This document shows, piece after piece, positions 47,306-54,873 of a DNA stretch of 64,000 bases (the first letter of the stretch is position 1; the number at the start of each line of letters is the position of its first letter). A model generated the notes under the pieces. It did not search any database and was not told the origin of the DNA. It worked only from the letters and a program-made list of their open reading frames with translations. The translations under genes were made by a program, and so were the position numbers. The DNA is from Tumebacillus algifaecis. Lineage in GTDB: Bacteria > Bacillota > Bacilli > Tumebacillales > Tumebacillaceae. The stretch is taken from assembly GCF_002243515.1 (NCBI RefSeq), contig NZ_CP022657.1, forward strand, positions 3,373,001 to 3,437,000. Direction: 5' to 3'.

Positions 47306-48745
47306 CTAGCCAGCAGGCACTGACAACCCCAATTCCTTGAGCATCGCCTGCTTCAGCCCGACCAATTCCTGCTCATCCTGCGCCTCAAAATAGATCCGCA
47401 CCAACGGCTCCGTCCCCGATGGTCGCACCAGTACCCACGCCCCCGATAGAAAAGTCAGTTTCACGCCATCGATCACGATTTTCTCCTTTACAACCCAAGC
47501 CCCCACTTGCGGATGGCTCCATTGCTTCATCACCGCGAGCACAGCCGCCTTCTGTTCCTCCGTCAAATGAACGTCTACGCGCTCATTCACCATCGCCCCA
47601 TGCTTGGCCACAAGCTCTGCCAGCAATTGCTTAGGCGGGCGACCAGAGCCCGCCACAAGCTGTAGCATCAAGAGTCCGACCAGCAACCCGTCTTTTTCCG
47701 GCAAATGCTCGGCGACCGACAGCCCACCGCTCTCTTCACCGCCGATGGCAGCCCCGTTCAAGATTTCCTGCCCGATATATTTAAACCCGACCGGTGTCTC
47801 CACCACCGCCACCCCATGTGCAGTTGCGATTCGATCGATCAGATGAGTGGTCGCAACCGTTCGCGCCACCTTTTTGACCCCTGTTTGGCGCGTCAACAGC
47901 GCATCGGTCAACAAAGCCAGCACCTCATTGGGCGTCACATACTCCCCACTCGGGTCGATCACTCCGAAGCGATCAGCATCTCCGTCCAGCGCCAGTCCCA
48001 GATCAGCCCCTTTATCCTTGGTCAGACGGGCCAGCTCTTGCAACCGTTGCGCCGACGGTTCGGGCAGTTCACCGCCAAACAGCGGATCGGGCGAGTTGCG
48101 CAGACAGGCTACTACCTCCACGCCCAACTCCTGCAAAATTTGCTCCAAATACCCAATTCCCGCCCCGTGCATCAGGTCGAGCACCACTTTCAACCCGGCC
48201 CCACGGATCATCGCGCCATCCACAACCTGTTTTAACATCTCTCCATACCGAACACGCGGAGAGAGGAGCGACACAGTACCTGCCCGCAACGCCCGTGCGT
48301 AAGGCATGACATGCACCTCGAGGCTACCGTTTTCGATCTCCCGCACATAGCGTGTGATCTCGTCGGTGATCTCCGGTGTAGCTGGCCCCGCATACTCCGG
48401 AATAAACTTGATCCCGTTATACTCGGGCGGATTGTGACTGGCCGTCACCATCATCGCGCCAGCCAGCCCTTGTGACACGATCATCGCCGCCACCGCAGGC
48501 GTCGGAGCAGGAGCGTCACACAACAAGACGGAGATGCCATTTCCAGCCAATACCTCTGCCACCCGCTCCGCAAACAGATGGCCTAAAAATCGCTGATCAA
48601 ACCCGATGATCATCGGCTTCCCGTTTAACCCTCGATCCTTGATATAACAAGCGACCGCCTGTGTGACAATCGCTACATTGGCAAACGTAAATTCCTTGGC
48701 GATGACACCGCGCCACCCGTCCGTGCCAAACGTGATCACAGACAT
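47306..48745 (-). CDS. Phosphoglucomutase/phosphomannomutase family protein
   Basis: A 479-residue alpha-D-phosphohexomutase. Phosphoserine motif MVTASHNPPEYNGIKF, metal-binding DGDADRFG, sugar-binding GGEESGGLSV and phosphate-binding VRPSGTEPLVRIY are all visible. Starts MSVITFGTDGWRG. It belongs with the archaeal/Thermus-like group of mutases rather than GlmM, judging by length and lack of the GlmM start; exact substrate (glucose or mannose phosphate) unknown. A single gene between holA and the ndh region. Confidence 0.93.
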   Translation of the reverse strand: MSVITFGTDGWRGVIAKEFTFANVAIVTQAVACYIKDRGLNGKPMIIGFDQRFLGHLFAERVAEVLAGNGISVLLCDAPAPTPAVAAMIVSQGLAGAMMVTASHNPPEYNGIKFIPEYAGPATPEITDEITRYVREIENGSLEVHVMPYARALRAGTVSLLSPRVRYGEMLKQVVDGAMIRGAGLKVVLDLMHGAGIGYLEQILQELGVEVVACLRNSPDPLFGGELPEPSAQRLQELARLTKDKGADLGLALDGDADRFGVIDPSGEYVTPNEVLALLTDALLTRQTGVKKVARTVATTHLIDRIATAHGVAVVETPVGFKYIGQEILNGAAIGGEESGGLSVAEHLPEKDGLLVGLLMLQLVAGSGRPPKQLLAELVAKHGAMVNERVDVHLTEEQKAAVLAVMKQWSHPQVGAWVVKEKIVIDGVKLTFLSGAWVLVRPSGTEPLVRIYFEAQDEQELVGLKQAMLKELGLSVPAG

Positions 48746-49037
48746 CTGCTCGCCTCCCTCACAGTTCTTTCCTTCCTACTGTCACATGTATAGTGACCCA
48801 GATTCGAGCGCATGCGTAAAAAATTACGACAGATGAGCAAACTACAAGAACAGGAAAAAAAGACCCGCTTCCAAAGGAAGAGAGCCTGCAAACAGCCTTT
48901 CAAACCGCACGGCTCAACGAACCGCTTGCTTCTTTCGTTTGACATGACCGCTTTTACAACATCATGCACAGATCACCGAAGCGAATGAGGTACTTCACTT
49001 TTCCAAGCCTGTCAAAGCAAACCGATCTGCAAACTGT
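48746..49037. other. Intergenic stretch with a relic of the ndh 3' end
   Basis: No intact gene. A degenerate copy of the last 75 bases of the adjacent ndh gene lies at 48930-49002. A run of seven T (minus strand, about 48860) behind a weak CTTCC/GGAAG hairpin (about 48869-48881) may be the present ndh terminator. Confidence 0.6.
48930..49002 (-). pseudogene. Degenerate duplicate of the ndh 3' end
   Basis: On the minus strand the bases reading GTGAAGTACCTCATTCGC, then a GGTGATCTGTGCATG block and TCAAACGAAAG, align with the true ndh end at 49040-49113 (TGAAGTACCTCTTTCGCCTC, GGTGGTCTGCGCATGG, TCAAACGAAAGG) at roughly 75% by eye. It contains an in-frame stop, so it is a relic, probably of a tandem gene copy. 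Confidence 0.7.
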
Positions 49038-50222
49038 TTACTCCTTTCGTTTGAGCTGGCCGCGCTTTTGCTTTACCATGCGCAGACCACCGAGGCGAAA
49101 GAGGTACTTCAGCTTCGATGCCTCCTTCAGCAAGGATGCTGACACGCCGACCGCGTTTACGCCTTGCACACGACCGACGCCAAATTCAGGCCCGATCGAT
49201 GCCAGCGTCCCCCGATTGACAAAGTGGAACGGCTCCAGCGGACGATTGTGCAAACGATTGATCAGGTTGCGCGCCGCCCATTCCCCCATCTGCGCGGCGG
49301 CCTGACCTGTTGGTGGAAGCGGGGCACCGTCCGCCCCGGTAAAAGAAGCGGAGTCCCCGACCACAAACACGTTCGCAAAATCGACCGACTGCAAATACGC
49401 ATCGACCAGCGCCCGCCCCCGCGAGTCGGTGGTCAGACAGGCTTTTTCAAGCAGTGGATTGGCTCGCACACCTCCTGTCCAAATGATCGTTTTCGCTTCG
49501 AGCACATCGCCTGTATGCAGTTCGACCCGCTCGTGTCTGACCTTCGTAATCGCCACTCCGGTCAACAGCTTTACACCCTTTTGGCGCAGAGCAGACTCGG
49601 CAGCGGCGCGCAGTTCCACGGGCAGCATCGGCAAGATCGTCGGGGCCGCTTCAAGATTCACCACTTCCACCTTCGCAAACGGCACCCCATATTTTCCGGC
49701 CAGCTCTGGCAACCAATCGGCCAGCTCGCCGCACAGCTCAACGCCTGTTAGACCTGCACCGCCGACGATGATGCGCAGGTTGCGCTCATCTTGATCCTGA
49801 TGGTACGTTGCAAATGCCTGCTCAATCTGACGGTTGATCTGCCGCGCCGTCTGTAGCGAACGCAGCAGCAACGCGTGCTCCTGCATGCCGGGAATCCCAA
49901 AAAACTCCGGGGCATTGCCCAAGGCGATCACCAAATAGTCATAGTCGATCGGACCGCTTTGGGTGAGCACTCTGTTTTCGTAAGGGCGCAACTCGATTAC
50001 CAGATCCTTGCGCACGTGCGAAGTATCACGACGCAAAACATCATGTAGATCTACATAATAGGGCTCAAACGCATGGCGCCCACCCGCAGGTTCATGCAGG
50101 AGTGTGGTAAAATAATGATAGTCGTGCTTATTGACCAGCGTAAACGGCTGGCCGGCCTGCTCAAGTTCGATGGCCGTCATCATCCCGCCGTACCCGGCAC
50201 CTAAGACAAGTATCCTGGTCAT
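49038..50222 (-). CDS. ndh: Type II NADH dehydrogenase (NAD(P)/FAD-dependent oxidoreductase)
   Basis: Non-proton-pumping NADH:quinone oxidoreductase. FAD motif MTRILVLGAGYGGMMTA at the start, DYLVIALGNAPEFFG, the NADH-binding IIVGGAGLTGVELCGEL, and VFVVGDSASFTG near the end. The C-terminus is rich in K and R (MVKQKRGQLKRKE) and suits membrane attachment. The ATG at 50222 has TTGGAG nine bases upstream; the ATG at 50228 is too close to it. 394 residues. The promoter overlaps a Rex-like operator. Confidence 0.92.
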   Translation of the reverse strand: MTRILVLGAGYGGMMTAIELEQAGQPFTLVNKHDYHYFTTLLHEPAGGRHAFEPYYVDLHDVLRRDTSHVRKDLVIELRPYENRVLTQSGPIDYDYLVIALGNAPEFFGIPGMQEHALLLRSLQTARQINRQIEQAFATYHQDQDERNLRIIVGGAGLTGVELCGELADWLPELAGKYGVPFAKVEVVNLEAAPTILPMLPVELRAAAESALRQKGVKLLTGVAITKVRHERVELHTGDVLEAKTIIWTGGVRANPLLEKACLTTDSRGRALVDAYLQSVDFANVFVVGDSASFTGADGAPLPPTGQAAAQMGEWAARNLINRLHNRPLEPFHFVNRGTLASIGPEFGVGRVQGVNAVGVSASLLKEASKLKYLFRLGGLRMVKQKRGQLKRKE

Positions 50223-50296
50223 TTCCATCTACTCCAATCCGTTTGAAACGCCGACGTCTACTTTTTGTTCACTTACAAAAGTAACAGCGATCAACT

Positions 50297-50343
50297 TTGT
50301 GAAAACTTTCACCTATTATCAAGATACACAATGTTGTCACCAA
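50297..50343 (-). promoter_or_regulatory. ndh promoter with Rex-like operator
   Basis: Minus strand: TTGGTG (50343-50338), 17 bases, GATAAT (50320-50315), then at 50297-50314 a near-consensus Rex box. Read on the plus strand it is TTGTGAA-AACT-TTCACCT; the consensus is TTGTGAA-N4-TTCACAA, so 12 of 14 positions match. The box covers the expected start site, as needed for repression at low NADH/NAD ratio stress. Confidence 0.65.
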
Positions 50344-50380
50344 ATGTTCCTTTTTTCACAACCAAAATGGGGGAAACGTT

Positions 50381-51349
50381 ATGAAAATCCGCTTAGGCTT
50401 TGTCGCAATGTCTGTCCATCTCAAAAACACCTCACCGTCGCAAACGATGACAGTGACCAACTTCCAAAAATTTATCGACCGTGAAGCTGGCCTTCGCAAA
50501 CTGACTCGCATTGGAGCGTCCAACCTCCAAAACTCACTGCGCGTGCTGCGCCATGCTCATGCACACGGTCTCCACGTCTATCGCTTCACTTCCAAACTGA
50601 TCCCTCTGCTCGGCCACGAATTGACAGCCGACTGGGACTTCTTTGGCAAAATGCTGCCCGAATTCGAAGAAGTCGGCACCTATATCAAACAAAAGCAGAT
50701 GCGGGTCAGCTTCCACCCGGATCATTTCACCTTGATCAATTCCAAGTCGGAAGAGGTGATCGAAAAATCCATCCTCGATCTGGAGCGACACGTGCACATC
50801 TTCGAACTGATGGGCCTGGACGAACGAGCCAAACTCGTCATGCACGTCGGAGGTAGCTACAAGGATAAAGCGGAGTCGCTCGCCCGATTTGCCGCCAATT
50901 GGCCGCGTCTTCCCGAACGTGTCCAAAAGCGGGTCACACTCGAGAACGATGACAAATCATACACGGCTGCCGAGACGCTCTCCCTCTGTGAGCAGCTCAA
51001 CATCCCGATGGTGTTGGACATCCACCACCATCGTTGCAATCCCGGACATGAAGAGCTCCGCGACCTCTTGCCACGCATCTTCCGCCTCTGGGACGACACA
51101 GGTCTCGTGCCCAAAATTCACGTCTCCTCACCAAAAGATGAGGCCAAACCTCTGCACCATGCTGACTACATCGCACCAGAGGATCTGCTCCCTTTCCTCA
51201 AACTCGTCCACGAGGTCTGTCCCACCGACCTCGACATCATGGTCGAAGCCAAACAAAAAGATGACGCTGCCATGCGCCTCGCCGACGACCTGTCCCAGAT
51301 CCCCGGCATGACCCGCATCGACGGCGGCACCTTTACGTATCAGCCCTAA
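50381..51349 (+). CDS. uvsE: UV damage endonuclease UvsE
   Basis: TIM-barrel endonuclease that nicks 5' to cyclobutane dimers and 6-4 photoproducts. Starts MKIRLGFVAMSVHL; conserved blocks include FSTSKL-like YRFTSKLIPLLGH, RVSFHPDHFTLINS, LVMHVGGSYKDK, LENDDKSYTA, VLDIHHHRCN and HVSSPKDE, which carry the metal-binding His, Asp and Glu residues. 322 residues. Divergent from ndh and ended by a strong terminator. UV protection suits a spore former. Confidence 0.96.
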   Translation: MKIRLGFVAMSVHLKNTSPSQTMTVTNFQKFIDREAGLRKLTRIGASNLQNSLRVLRHAHAHGLHVYRFTSKLIPLLGHELTADWDFFGKMLPEFEEVGTYIKQKQMRVSFHPDHFTLINSKSEEVIEKSILDLERHVHIFELMGLDERAKLVMHVGGSYKDKAESLARFAANWPRLPERVQKRVTLENDDKSYTAAETLSLCEQLNIPMVLDIHHHRCNPGHEELRDLLPRIFRLWDDTGLVPKIHVSSPKDEAKPLHHADYIAPEDLLPFLKLVHEVCPTDLDIMVEAKQKDDAAMRLADDLSQIPGMTRIDGGTFTYQP

Positions 51350-51361
51350 TACGAACAACAA

Positions 51362-51400
51362 AACAGCCGACGCTTTGATGAGCGTCGGCTGCATTTATTT
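51362..51400 (+). terminator. Terminator after uvsE
   Basis: Perfect 11-base stem CAGCCGACGCT/AGCGTCGGCTG with a TTGATG loop and T-rich tail. Confidence 0.9.
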
Positions 51401-51453
51401 GTGACTAGCTTGCTGTCCTGTCGATTCCAAACCAGAACAGGGAAACATCCGAT

Positions 51454-52392
51454 TTACAACACGATCAAGCCCTGATTTCCCATTTCGGGACATGATCGAC
51501 AATGGCTATTCATCTCCACCACCGTGTGAAAACAAGTCCGACACGAATTGGTCTCCAACTGGACGGTCACATGATGAATCCCAAACTTCTCTAGCATCAC
51601 CTGTTGTGCTTCACGAATCACTTGTTCCCCTTCGGCGATCGTGACCACGTCCACTGCCAGATGCACACTCATGAAATGTTGGGTCGGCGTCAAACTCCAA
51701 ATGTGCAAATCGGTCACCGCCGACACATTTTTAAGCGCCCGCAGTTCCCTCTCCACCTCTTCAGGTTCCACATGCTCAGGCACAAACTCCAGCAAAATGC
51801 GAGCCCCTTCCCAAGCCATCTTCGCAGCACCAGCTATGATCACCACACCGACCAACCCGCCAAGCACCGCATCGACCCAAAACCAACCTGTGAAATACAT
51901 TACCGCAGCACCGACCAAAATCGCCACCGATGCCAGTGCATCTCCCAAAAAATGCAACCAAGCTGACTTCGCATTCATATTATCTCGCTCTTGCCCGAGC
52001 AGCCAAGTCAATACCGTATAGATGACCAACCCGACAAACGTCACTCCAAACACCCAAGCACCTTGTACGGCCACCGGATTGAAAAAAGCCTGTACCGCTT
52101 CATAGACGATATAAACGCCTACGCCTAGCAATAGCAGATTGGCCGTAAACGCCGTCACGATCTCCGCTCGATACATCCCAAACGACTGTTTGCGCGTGGC
52201 AGGCTTCATCGACTGTTTCAAACCCCACCAAGACAGTGCCAACGTAACCAGATCACCGGCCAGATGCCAACCGTCCGAAATCAACGCGAGTGATCCGGTC
52301 ATATAGCCGCTGACAATTTTTATCAAGAAAACCACGAAGGTCAAGATCATCCCATAGCGAATCAGTTTTGCCGATTTTGCAGATACATGCAT
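51454..52392 (-). CDS. Cation diffusion facilitator (CzcD-like) with Cys-rich tail
   Basis: Proton-coupled exporter of Zn2+ or similar divalent metals. Six membrane helices; transport-site motifs SDGWHLAGD and HFLGDALAS each carry the HxxxD/D pairs. The cytosolic domain has EHVEPEEVERELRALKNV and ends with an extra tail, residues 282-312, holding C284, C287, H289, H297, C298 and C301 (CRTCFH, HCRSC), which could bind metal and is not in every CDF. AGGAGG lies about ten bases before the ATG. An inverted repeat overlaps the likely promoter. Confidence 0.93.
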   Translation of the reverse strand: MHVSAKSAKLIRYGMILTFVVFLIKIVSGYMTGSLALISDGWHLAGDLVTLALSWWGLKQSMKPATRKQSFGMYRAEIVTAFTANLLLLGVGVYIVYEAVQAFFNPVAVQGAWVFGVTFVGLVIYTVLTWLLGQERDNMNAKSAWLHFLGDALASVAILVGAAVMYFTGWFWVDAVLGGLVGVVIIAGAAKMAWEGARILLEFVPEHVEPEEVERELRALKNVSAVTDLHIWSLTPTQHFMSVHLAVDVVTIAEGEQVIREAQQVMLEKFGIHHVTVQLETNSCRTCFHTVVEMNSHCRSCPEMGNQGLIVL

Positions 52393-52494
52393 TCGAATTC
52401 AACCTCCTCATCTCTCACCATTTCTCAAGAACATATTAGCATGATAATTCGAGAAATACCACAAAAACAAAAGATAATACCCATTTTTTCAACT

Positions 52495-52519
52495 GAAAAT
52501 GACTCTCATCGTCATTTTC
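52495..52519 (-). promoter_or_regulatory. Inverted repeat upstream of the CDF gene (candidate metal-responsive operator)
   Basis: Perfect 9-base arms GAAAATGAC/GTCATTTTC with a 7-base spacer, about 100 bases before the CDF start, near a TATTAT box. Arms resemble Fur-family sites only loosely. The regulator is unknown. Confidence 0.45.
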
Positions 52520-52561
52520 GACCTCTAATTGAATTTGATAATCTTTATCACTTCAAAAACC

Positions 52562-52597
52562 AACAAGAGCCCTCGAACAAATTCGAGGACTCCTGTT
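52562..52597 (-). terminator. Terminator after the 40-residue hydrophobic peptide gene
   Basis: Stem AACAAGAGCCCTCGAA/TTCGAGGACTCCTGTT with CAAA loop and few mismatches; five T follow on the minus strand. Confidence 0.8.
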
Positions 52598-52612
52598 GGA
52601 AGATGGATAAGA

Positions 52613-52735
52613 TTAGTCGCAGCGAACAGACGTTGTTTGCACCGGATAGCAGATCGGAACCAGCAAGAAGAACAGAACAAAGATGATCAAAAATACAACA
52701 GCCCAGCGAGTGTAAGCACCAAAAGCACCGTACAT
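52613..52735 (-). CDS. Small hydrophobic protein (40 residues), YjcZ-like
   Basis: A short gene of 40 codons: MYGAFGAYTRWAVVFLII..., with one long hydrophobic stretch (residues 11-28) and a short polar tail VQTTSVRCD. AAAGGAG stands nine bases before the ATG at 52735, and a strong terminator follows the stop, so this is very likely a real gene. The G/Y-rich start and hydrophobic core recall the YjcZ-type sporulation peptides, though the match is partial. It lies between the CDF gene and sdpR. Confidence 0.75.
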   Translation of the reverse strand: MYGAFGAYTRWAVVFLIIFVLFFLLVPICYPVQTTSVRCD

Positions 52736-52886
52736 TCAACAACACTCCTTTAAATTTTGTCTCCCTTGTACACTCCTAGTTAATGCGCGTCCTCGCCAAA
52801 TCGTAAAGGCTCTTGTCCTGTCCACAGCAAAATGGGCAGCGCAGATGATCTTGACATCGGGCCAGCAATGTGTTTTTATGGAATTA

Positions 52887-52912
52887 GATATTTAGACACT
52901 TTTCTAAATATC
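52887..52912 (+). promoter_or_regulatory. Inverted repeat before sdpR (likely auto-operator)
   Basis: Perfect 9-base arms GATATTTAG/CTAAATATC with an 8-base spacer, ending just before the sdpR ribosome site AAAGGAG. ArsR-type repressors bind AT-rich inverted repeats at their own promoters, so SdpR is the natural candidate. Confidence 0.7.
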
Positions 52913-52928
52913 GAAAGGAGAGATGCGA

Positions 52929-53198
52929 ATGACCTTAAACCACGCCTTTAAAGCATTGTCCGACCCGACCCGCCGCCAGATTCTCGATCTGTTGAAAAAT
53001 CGTGACATGACGGCTGGCGAGATCGCCGACCAGTTCCAGATGACCAAGCCAAGCATCTCGCACCATCTCAATCTGCTCAAACAGGCCGATCTGGTGTGGG
53101 ATGAACGCCAAGGGCAGCATATCTACTATTCCTTAAATACCACCGTGTTTCAGGACGTGCTCAAATGGGTACTTCAATTCTCTTCTGGAAAGGAATGA
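52929..53198 (+). CDS. sdpR: ArsR-family autorepressor SdpR
   Basis: An 89-residue winged-helix protein: LNHAFKALSDPTRRQILDLL, then MTAGEIADQFQMTKPSISHH as recognition helix-turn-helix, then the wing DERQGQHIYYSLN. It lacks the metal-binding CxC of ArsR/SmtB. In B. subtilis SdpR represses sdpRI until SdpI, bound to the SDP toxin, sequesters it at the membrane. The ATG at 52929 is spaced 8 bases from GGAG; the ATG at 52923 is too close. It is followed by sdpI after 7 bases. Confidence 0.92.
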   Translation: MTLNHAFKALSDPTRRQILDLLKNRDMTAGEIADQFQMTKPSISHHLNLLKQADLVWDERQGQHIYYSLNTTVFQDVLKWVLQFSSGKE

Positions 53199-53205
53199 TC
53201 CCCTG

Positions 53206-53847
53206 ATGAAAAAACACATTCTCCCGCTTTTATTTATCGTGATCTCCATCGCCGCCAGCATCTGGGTCTACCCGCAGTTGCCCGATCAAGTTCCGACCCA
53301 CTGGGGTCCGTCTGGAGAAGTCGATGACTACTCCTCCAAAAGCTCGGCCGTCTGGTTCAGCCCGATCCTGATGATCCTCATCTATGCCTTGCTGGTCTTC
53401 ATGCCGAGAATCGACCCGAAGCGTGCTAATTACCAGCGCTTCTCCTCCACCTTGACACTCGTCAACACTTTGCTGATGTTGATCTTCCTCGGTATCCAAG
53501 GGGCGGTCATCTCGCAATGGCTCGGTTACGACTTCAACATGTCTTTGTTTGCACCGCTTTTAGTCGGTGTGCTGTTTCTCGTACTGGGCAACTACATGCC
53601 GCGCTTCCAACAAAACTATGCATTTGGGGTCAGAACTCCGTGGACGCTGGCCAACGAAGAAGTCTGGCGCAAAACGCACCACTTTGCCGGCCGCGCCTTT
53701 GTCATCTGCGGTGTCCTGCTTTTGCTCAGCCTGCTTCTCCCCAGCTCCTGGCATTTTCCCGCCCTGCTGATCCTCGTCCTTGGCAGTACGCTTTTGATCA
53801 TCGCCAGCTCCTACTACTTCTATAAAAACCAAGGCGATGTACATTAA
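53206..53847 (+). CDS. sdpI: SdpI family immunity/signalling membrane protein
   Basis: A 213-residue membrane protein with six hydrophobic segments. DUF1648-type start with PQLPDQVPTHWGPSGEVDDYSS, then LGNYMPRFQQNYAFGVRTPWTLANE, a hallmark of SdpI. In Bacillus it gives immunity to the SDP cannibalism toxin and senses it. No sdpABC-like toxin operon is seen in the window, so here the pair may answer to a toxin from elsewhere. The stop codon lies in a perfect palindrome that acts as terminator. Confidence 0.93.
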   Translation: MKKHILPLLFIVISIAASIWVYPQLPDQVPTHWGPSGEVDDYSSKSSAVWFSPILMILIYALLVFMPRIDPKRANYQRFSSTLTLVNTLLMLIFLGIQGAVISQWLGYDFNMSLFAPLLVGVLFLVLGNYMPRFQQNYAFGVRTPWTLANEEVWRKTHHFAGRAFVICGVLLLLSLLLPSSWHFPALLILVLGSTLLIIASSYYFYKNQGDVH

Positions 53848-53860
53848 TGTACATCGCCTT
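53831..53860 (+). terminator. Perfect 30-base palindrome at the sdpI stop
   Basis: AAGGCGATGTACATT is followed by its exact reverse complement with no loop, and the stop codon TAA lies in its centre. T-richness after it is modest. It probably acts as a hairpin terminator for sdpRI and perhaps for the convergent gene. Confidence 0.65.
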
Positions 53861-53955
53861 GCCCTCTTCAGAGCTGCTGAATGCGCTCTTGTCGCCTATA
53901 TTCGTGCGCTGACTGCAAAGTGACCACCGTCGAGGCCACGATCTCAGGTGCACTT

Positions 53956-54786
53956 CTACTTACTCTTTTTGTTGTATCCGCGTTCTCCAAATGGCTGAAG
54001 TTCCTCCAGCCACATTTCCAACATCTCATCGAGTTCTTGCAGATACTCTTGCTGGGTAGCTTCGTCTCGCGGCTTGATCTGCGCGACCACCTCGAAGACA
54101 AAGTTCTCCTGCCCGAGTTGATTATAATCCTGTTGCAACTCGCGATTGTAGTGACCGCCCATTCGCAATTGGAACATCACTGAGTTCTCTTTGCCGGTCA
54201 AGTTAGGCGAATTCCCCACAAAAATTTTCCCTGAGACCACATTGCGTATCTGATAGATCCCCATCGGCTTCGGTGTACTTAAATATTCCTGTTTCAATTT
54301 CGCTCGGCGTTCGCGAGACATCTGCTCCGCCTTCCTTTCTTTTTGTGATTTCCCATCGATCGAACTCATGATCGCCAAAAAAACCTTGGCCTGCTTTTCC
54401 TTCTCCCGCAGCATAAAACGGTGATTCCGTATCGTAGAGGTGCTCCCACCATCCATCGCATCCACAATCTCGTTGTCCGTATACCCATAGTAGATGTAAT
54501 GCAACAACTTTCGCTGCAGATCGGTCAGCCCTGTCATCTTTTTGCCTTGGCCGAGCAAGAATTCGAACACCGACCCATGCTCCCGCTCCACATGCACCGC
54601 GGCAAACTTCGCAGCATCGTACCATTTTCCATCGGACGGATAGACGACACCCGTTTCAAACGTCTCGCCGCACATCAAGCAGACATACTCCCCGTCCTCA
54701 GCGCGATGCAGATACCCCTGCTTCATTTCTTCCACAGATGCATCCCAAAACAACTCCGAGAAACCATTCACTAGACATTTCTCCAT
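53956..54786 (-). CDS. Zinc finger - HTH - GIY-YIG-like protein
   Basis: A 276-residue protein with three parts. (1) Residues 30-72: zinc finger-like YVCLMCGETF with C36, C39, H65 and H70. (2) About 85-130: helix-turn-helix TDLQRKLLHYIYYGYTDNEIV followed by STSTIRNHRFMLREKE. (3) About 174-271: GIY-YIG fold with GIYQIRNVVSGKIFVG (FVG in place of YIG), ENFVFEVV and EMWLEELQPFGERGYN. The Arg usually found after the YIG strand is not clear, so cleavage activity is doubtful. A regulator that uses the GIY-YIG part to bind or sense is possible. It has its own promoter and is convergent with sdpI. Confidence 0.8.
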   Translation of the reverse strand: MEKCLVNGFSELFWDASVEEMKQGYLHRAEDGEYVCLMCGETFETGVVYPSDGKWYDAAKFAAVHVEREHGSVFEFLLGQGKKMTGLTDLQRKLLHYIYYGYTDNEIVDAMDGGSTSTIRNHRFMLREKEKQAKVFLAIMSSIDGKSQKERKAEQMSRERRAKLKQEYLSTPKPMGIYQIRNVVSGKIFVGNSPNLTGKENSVMFQLRMGGHYNRELQQDYNQLGQENFVFEVVAQIKPRDEATQQEYLQELDEMLEMWLEELQPFGERGYNKKSK

Positions 54787-54805
54787 TTCGTTTGCTGTTT
54801 ATCAA

Positions 54806-54834
54806 ACATTATCTGAATACGTTTGTTTTGTCAA
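54806..54834 (-). promoter_or_regulatory. Promoter of the GIY-YIG-like gene
   Basis: Minus strand: TTGACA (54834-54829), 17 bases, TAATGT (54811-54806), 20 bases before the start codon. Confidence 0.6.
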
Positions 54835-54868
54835 GAAAAAAGAGACATATGCATCTGCATATGTCTCT
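54835..54868 (-). terminator. Terminator after ribA
   Basis: Stem AGAGACATATGCA/TGCATATGTCTCT with a 2-base loop, followed by six T on the minus strand. Its T run abuts the promoter of the next gene. Confidence 0.85.
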
Positions 54869-54873
54869 TGTGC

